Below, one piece after another: positions 62,995 to 64,000 of a stretch of 64,000 bases of DNA. The notes below the pieces were generated by a model that searched no databases, was not told the origin of the DNA, and saw only the letters and a list, made by a program, of their open reading frames with translations. Positions within the stretch are counted from its first letter, which is position 1. Each line of letters opens with the position of its first letter. The translations under genes were made by a program, and so were the position numbers. The DNA is from Odiellus spinosus (lineage: Eukaryota; Arthropoda; Arachnida; Opiliones; Phalangiidae): positions 9,240,200 through 9,304,199 of the forward strand of contig OY987232.1 in the NCBI GenBank assembly GCA_963920705.1, read 5' to 3'.

Positions 62995-63127
62995 ACCCCC
63001 ACTTGGAGCCGTTGGAGCCCGTTGGAGCCGACGGAGCCGACTCCATTTTGGATTTTAACCCCCACTTGGAGGCGTTGGAGCCGACTCCATTTTGGATTTT
63101 GAACGTCAAACGGAGCCGACGCCATTT
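62995..63127. repeat. GGAGCC-rich tandem repeat
   Basis: ACCCCCACTTGGAG occurs at 62995 and 63058, and CCGACTCCATTTTGGATTTT at 63037 and 63081, with a third degenerate end (CCGACGCCATTTTT) at 63116. Within the first copy, GTTGGAGCC-type 9-10-bp units are themselves repeated. Copy 1 is 63 bp; copy 2 is shorter by loss of internal GTTGGAGCC units. The stretch is much richer in G and C than the satellite or the DNA to the right. It lies directly downstream of the SINE-like element on the minus strand and could be part of the same mobile family. Confidence 0.85.
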
Positions 63128-63133
63128 TTAATT

Positions 63134-63240
63134 AAAAATTTTTTTTCTATTTTTTTTTTCTCGCTCCGGGAATCGAACCCGGCACCCATAGTTTGTTAGA
63201 GTGGTGACGTAAACAACTTAGCTATTTCAGTTATCAATTC
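63134..63240 (-). mobile_element. tRNA-derived SINE-like element
   Basis: On the minus strand an A-box-like TAGCTAAGTTGT (63224-63213) is followed 45 nt later by a B box GGTTCGATTCC (63179-63169). The B box lies in a perfect T arm: 5-bp stem CCGGG/CCCGG and 7-nt loop, 63182-63166. The spacing is that of a tRNA. A CTAACAA heptamer (63199-63193) sits where an anticodon loop would be and would read AAC. The acceptor ends (ACTGAAA and AGCGAGA) do not pair and the anticodon stem is poor, so it is not a working tRNA gene. An A-rich stretch and then TTTTT (63138-63134), a possible Pol III terminator, follow. This is the layout of a SINE head with tail. A decayed tRNA pseudogene is the alternative. 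Confidence 0.6.
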
Positions 63241-64000
63241 TTTTCCTTAAACACCACATTGTTCACGTTGGATCAGACATTCGCGTACTATCGGTTAATA
63301 GAAGGGAAGGAGGGATACCCTCTTATCTCTATACTCGCGGACGTGGGTCAATAAAAGTCTTTGATTCACGATTCTTCTTATCTCTATGTTCATATTTTCG
63401 GGTGTTATCACGTGATTGAAAGTTTAAATGATAAGGCGCCAAATCAAATGTGGATCTATAACTTATACCGAAACCTCTTTAAGCCTTTATCGTTTTCGAA
63501 TTTCGCGCGGGTCTCTTATCGTGTTATCTCCTATGCCAGGTCTTATCCCAAAACCCAATGGAAAAATAAATAGATGGATATTCAAATATCTTAACAAATA
63601 ACTACAAGAATTTCTCAAAGTAATCATTGTGAAACACAAATTTCAAATTGAACTGTAAATATACGATTATTTGCATAAACCGATATATAAATGTGGAAAA
63701 TACTTTTAAACAAGTTGGTGAAGACCATATTTAAAACAAAATATCTATCGTTAGGCCTAATTACCACGTGTATGAAGATTCGAAATAAATCAATAATATA
63801 TACAATTAAAACTCCAGATTTAACCCGAGGAAGTCCTTAAGCCTAATACCCTCGTGTGCAGTTTTCCAAGTACACATAGGGATATATGTTGTTAAAACCC
63901 TACGCGTCATCGGAACTACGAATCCATATGTTAAAACACGCGGTGAAACCCCAACACGTCATTGGGGAAATCCTAAGTCCCTAGGCCTAATACTTCGGGT
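63241..64000. other. AT-rich flank without a recognisable gene
   Basis: This 760-bp stretch is unrelated to the 14-bp satellite. The longest frame (63361-63573, + strand, 70 codons) starts with TTG rather than ATG, matches no family I recognise and is probably chance. Weak recurrences are visible: TTAGGCCTAATTACC (63751), TTAAGCCTAATACC (63837) and CTAGGCCTAATAC (63981), and a pair AAACCCTACGCGTCAT (63895) and AAACCCCAACACGTCAT (63946). They suggest an old degenerate repeat family. No tRNA gene, splice pattern or transposase is apparent. Confidence 0.7.

Noticed and set aside
63161..63240. Functional tRNA gene on the minus strand
   Set aside because: The T arm and internal promoter boxes are good, but the acceptor stem does not pair and the anticodon stem is poor. 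A SINE-like element or pseudogene fits better.
63361..63573. 70-codon + strand frame in the flank
   Set aside because: Starts with TTG, has no recognisable domain, and its length is compatible with chance. No promoter or splice context supports it.

Overview
The window is almost entirely one satellite DNA array. Bases 1 to 62972 are built from a 14-bp unit, about 4,490 units in all, and only the last ~1.03 kb (62973-64000) is non-satellite flank. The array runs off the left edge. Nothing here looks bacterial: there is no believable protein gene, no operon and no ribosome binding site. The flank carries a tRNA-derived, SINE-like element (A box, B box, A-rich tail) and an AT-rich intergenic stretch. 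I infer a eukaryotic nuclear genome, with the window at the right edge of a heterochromatic block (centromeric, pericentromeric, subtelomeric or B-chromosome-like; the sequence does not say which). I cannot name the species.

Layout. (1) 1-10592: 756 consecutive units in unbroken 14-bp register, in four homogeneous blocks. Each block differs from the next by one substitution: CATGCTTTTCAAAT, then CATGCTTTGCAAAT, then CATGCTTTGAAAAT, then CATCCTTTGAAAAT. (2) 10593-20676: a complex zone with seven copies of a module that is exactly 459 bp long in every copy. The copies are separated by tracts of CGTGATTTGAAAAT, CGTGCTTTGAAAAT and CATGCTTTGAAAAT, and part of the zone is a 4.5-kb higher-order duplication. 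(3) 20677-25464: near-palindromic CATGATTTGAAAAT tracts alternating with CGTGATTTGAAAAT tracts, including a 42-bp micro-inversion. (4) 25465-48761: many diverged modules marked by an irregular ACGATGTGAC unit, grouped in ~4.0-kb and 2,052-bp higher-order repeats, with a ~240-bp inversion at 27038-27277. (5) 48762-54023: a duplicated ~2.25-kb repeat holding a second single-substitution ladder that ends in a G-rich unit, CATGGTGGGAAAAT. (6) 54024-62972: CGTGATTTGAAAAA and CAAGATTTGAAAAA tracts in four higher-order copies, each labelled by a pattern of 17-bp units like a barcode. (7) 62973-64000: flank with a GGAGCC-rich tandem repeat, a SINE-like element, and AT-rich DNA with a few weak recurrent motifs.

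The very long open frames (up to ~3,038 codons on the minus strand, 54009-63125) follow from arithmetic. Fourteen is not a multiple of three, so each frame reads every phase of the unit, and some unit types lack stop triplets on one strand. I do not call them genes. What is of interest is how the array evolved: stepwise block replacement, an apparent strand switch through a palindromic intermediate, in-register inversions, barcode-bearing higher-order repeats, and an edge that is still perfectly homogeneous where it meets the flank.
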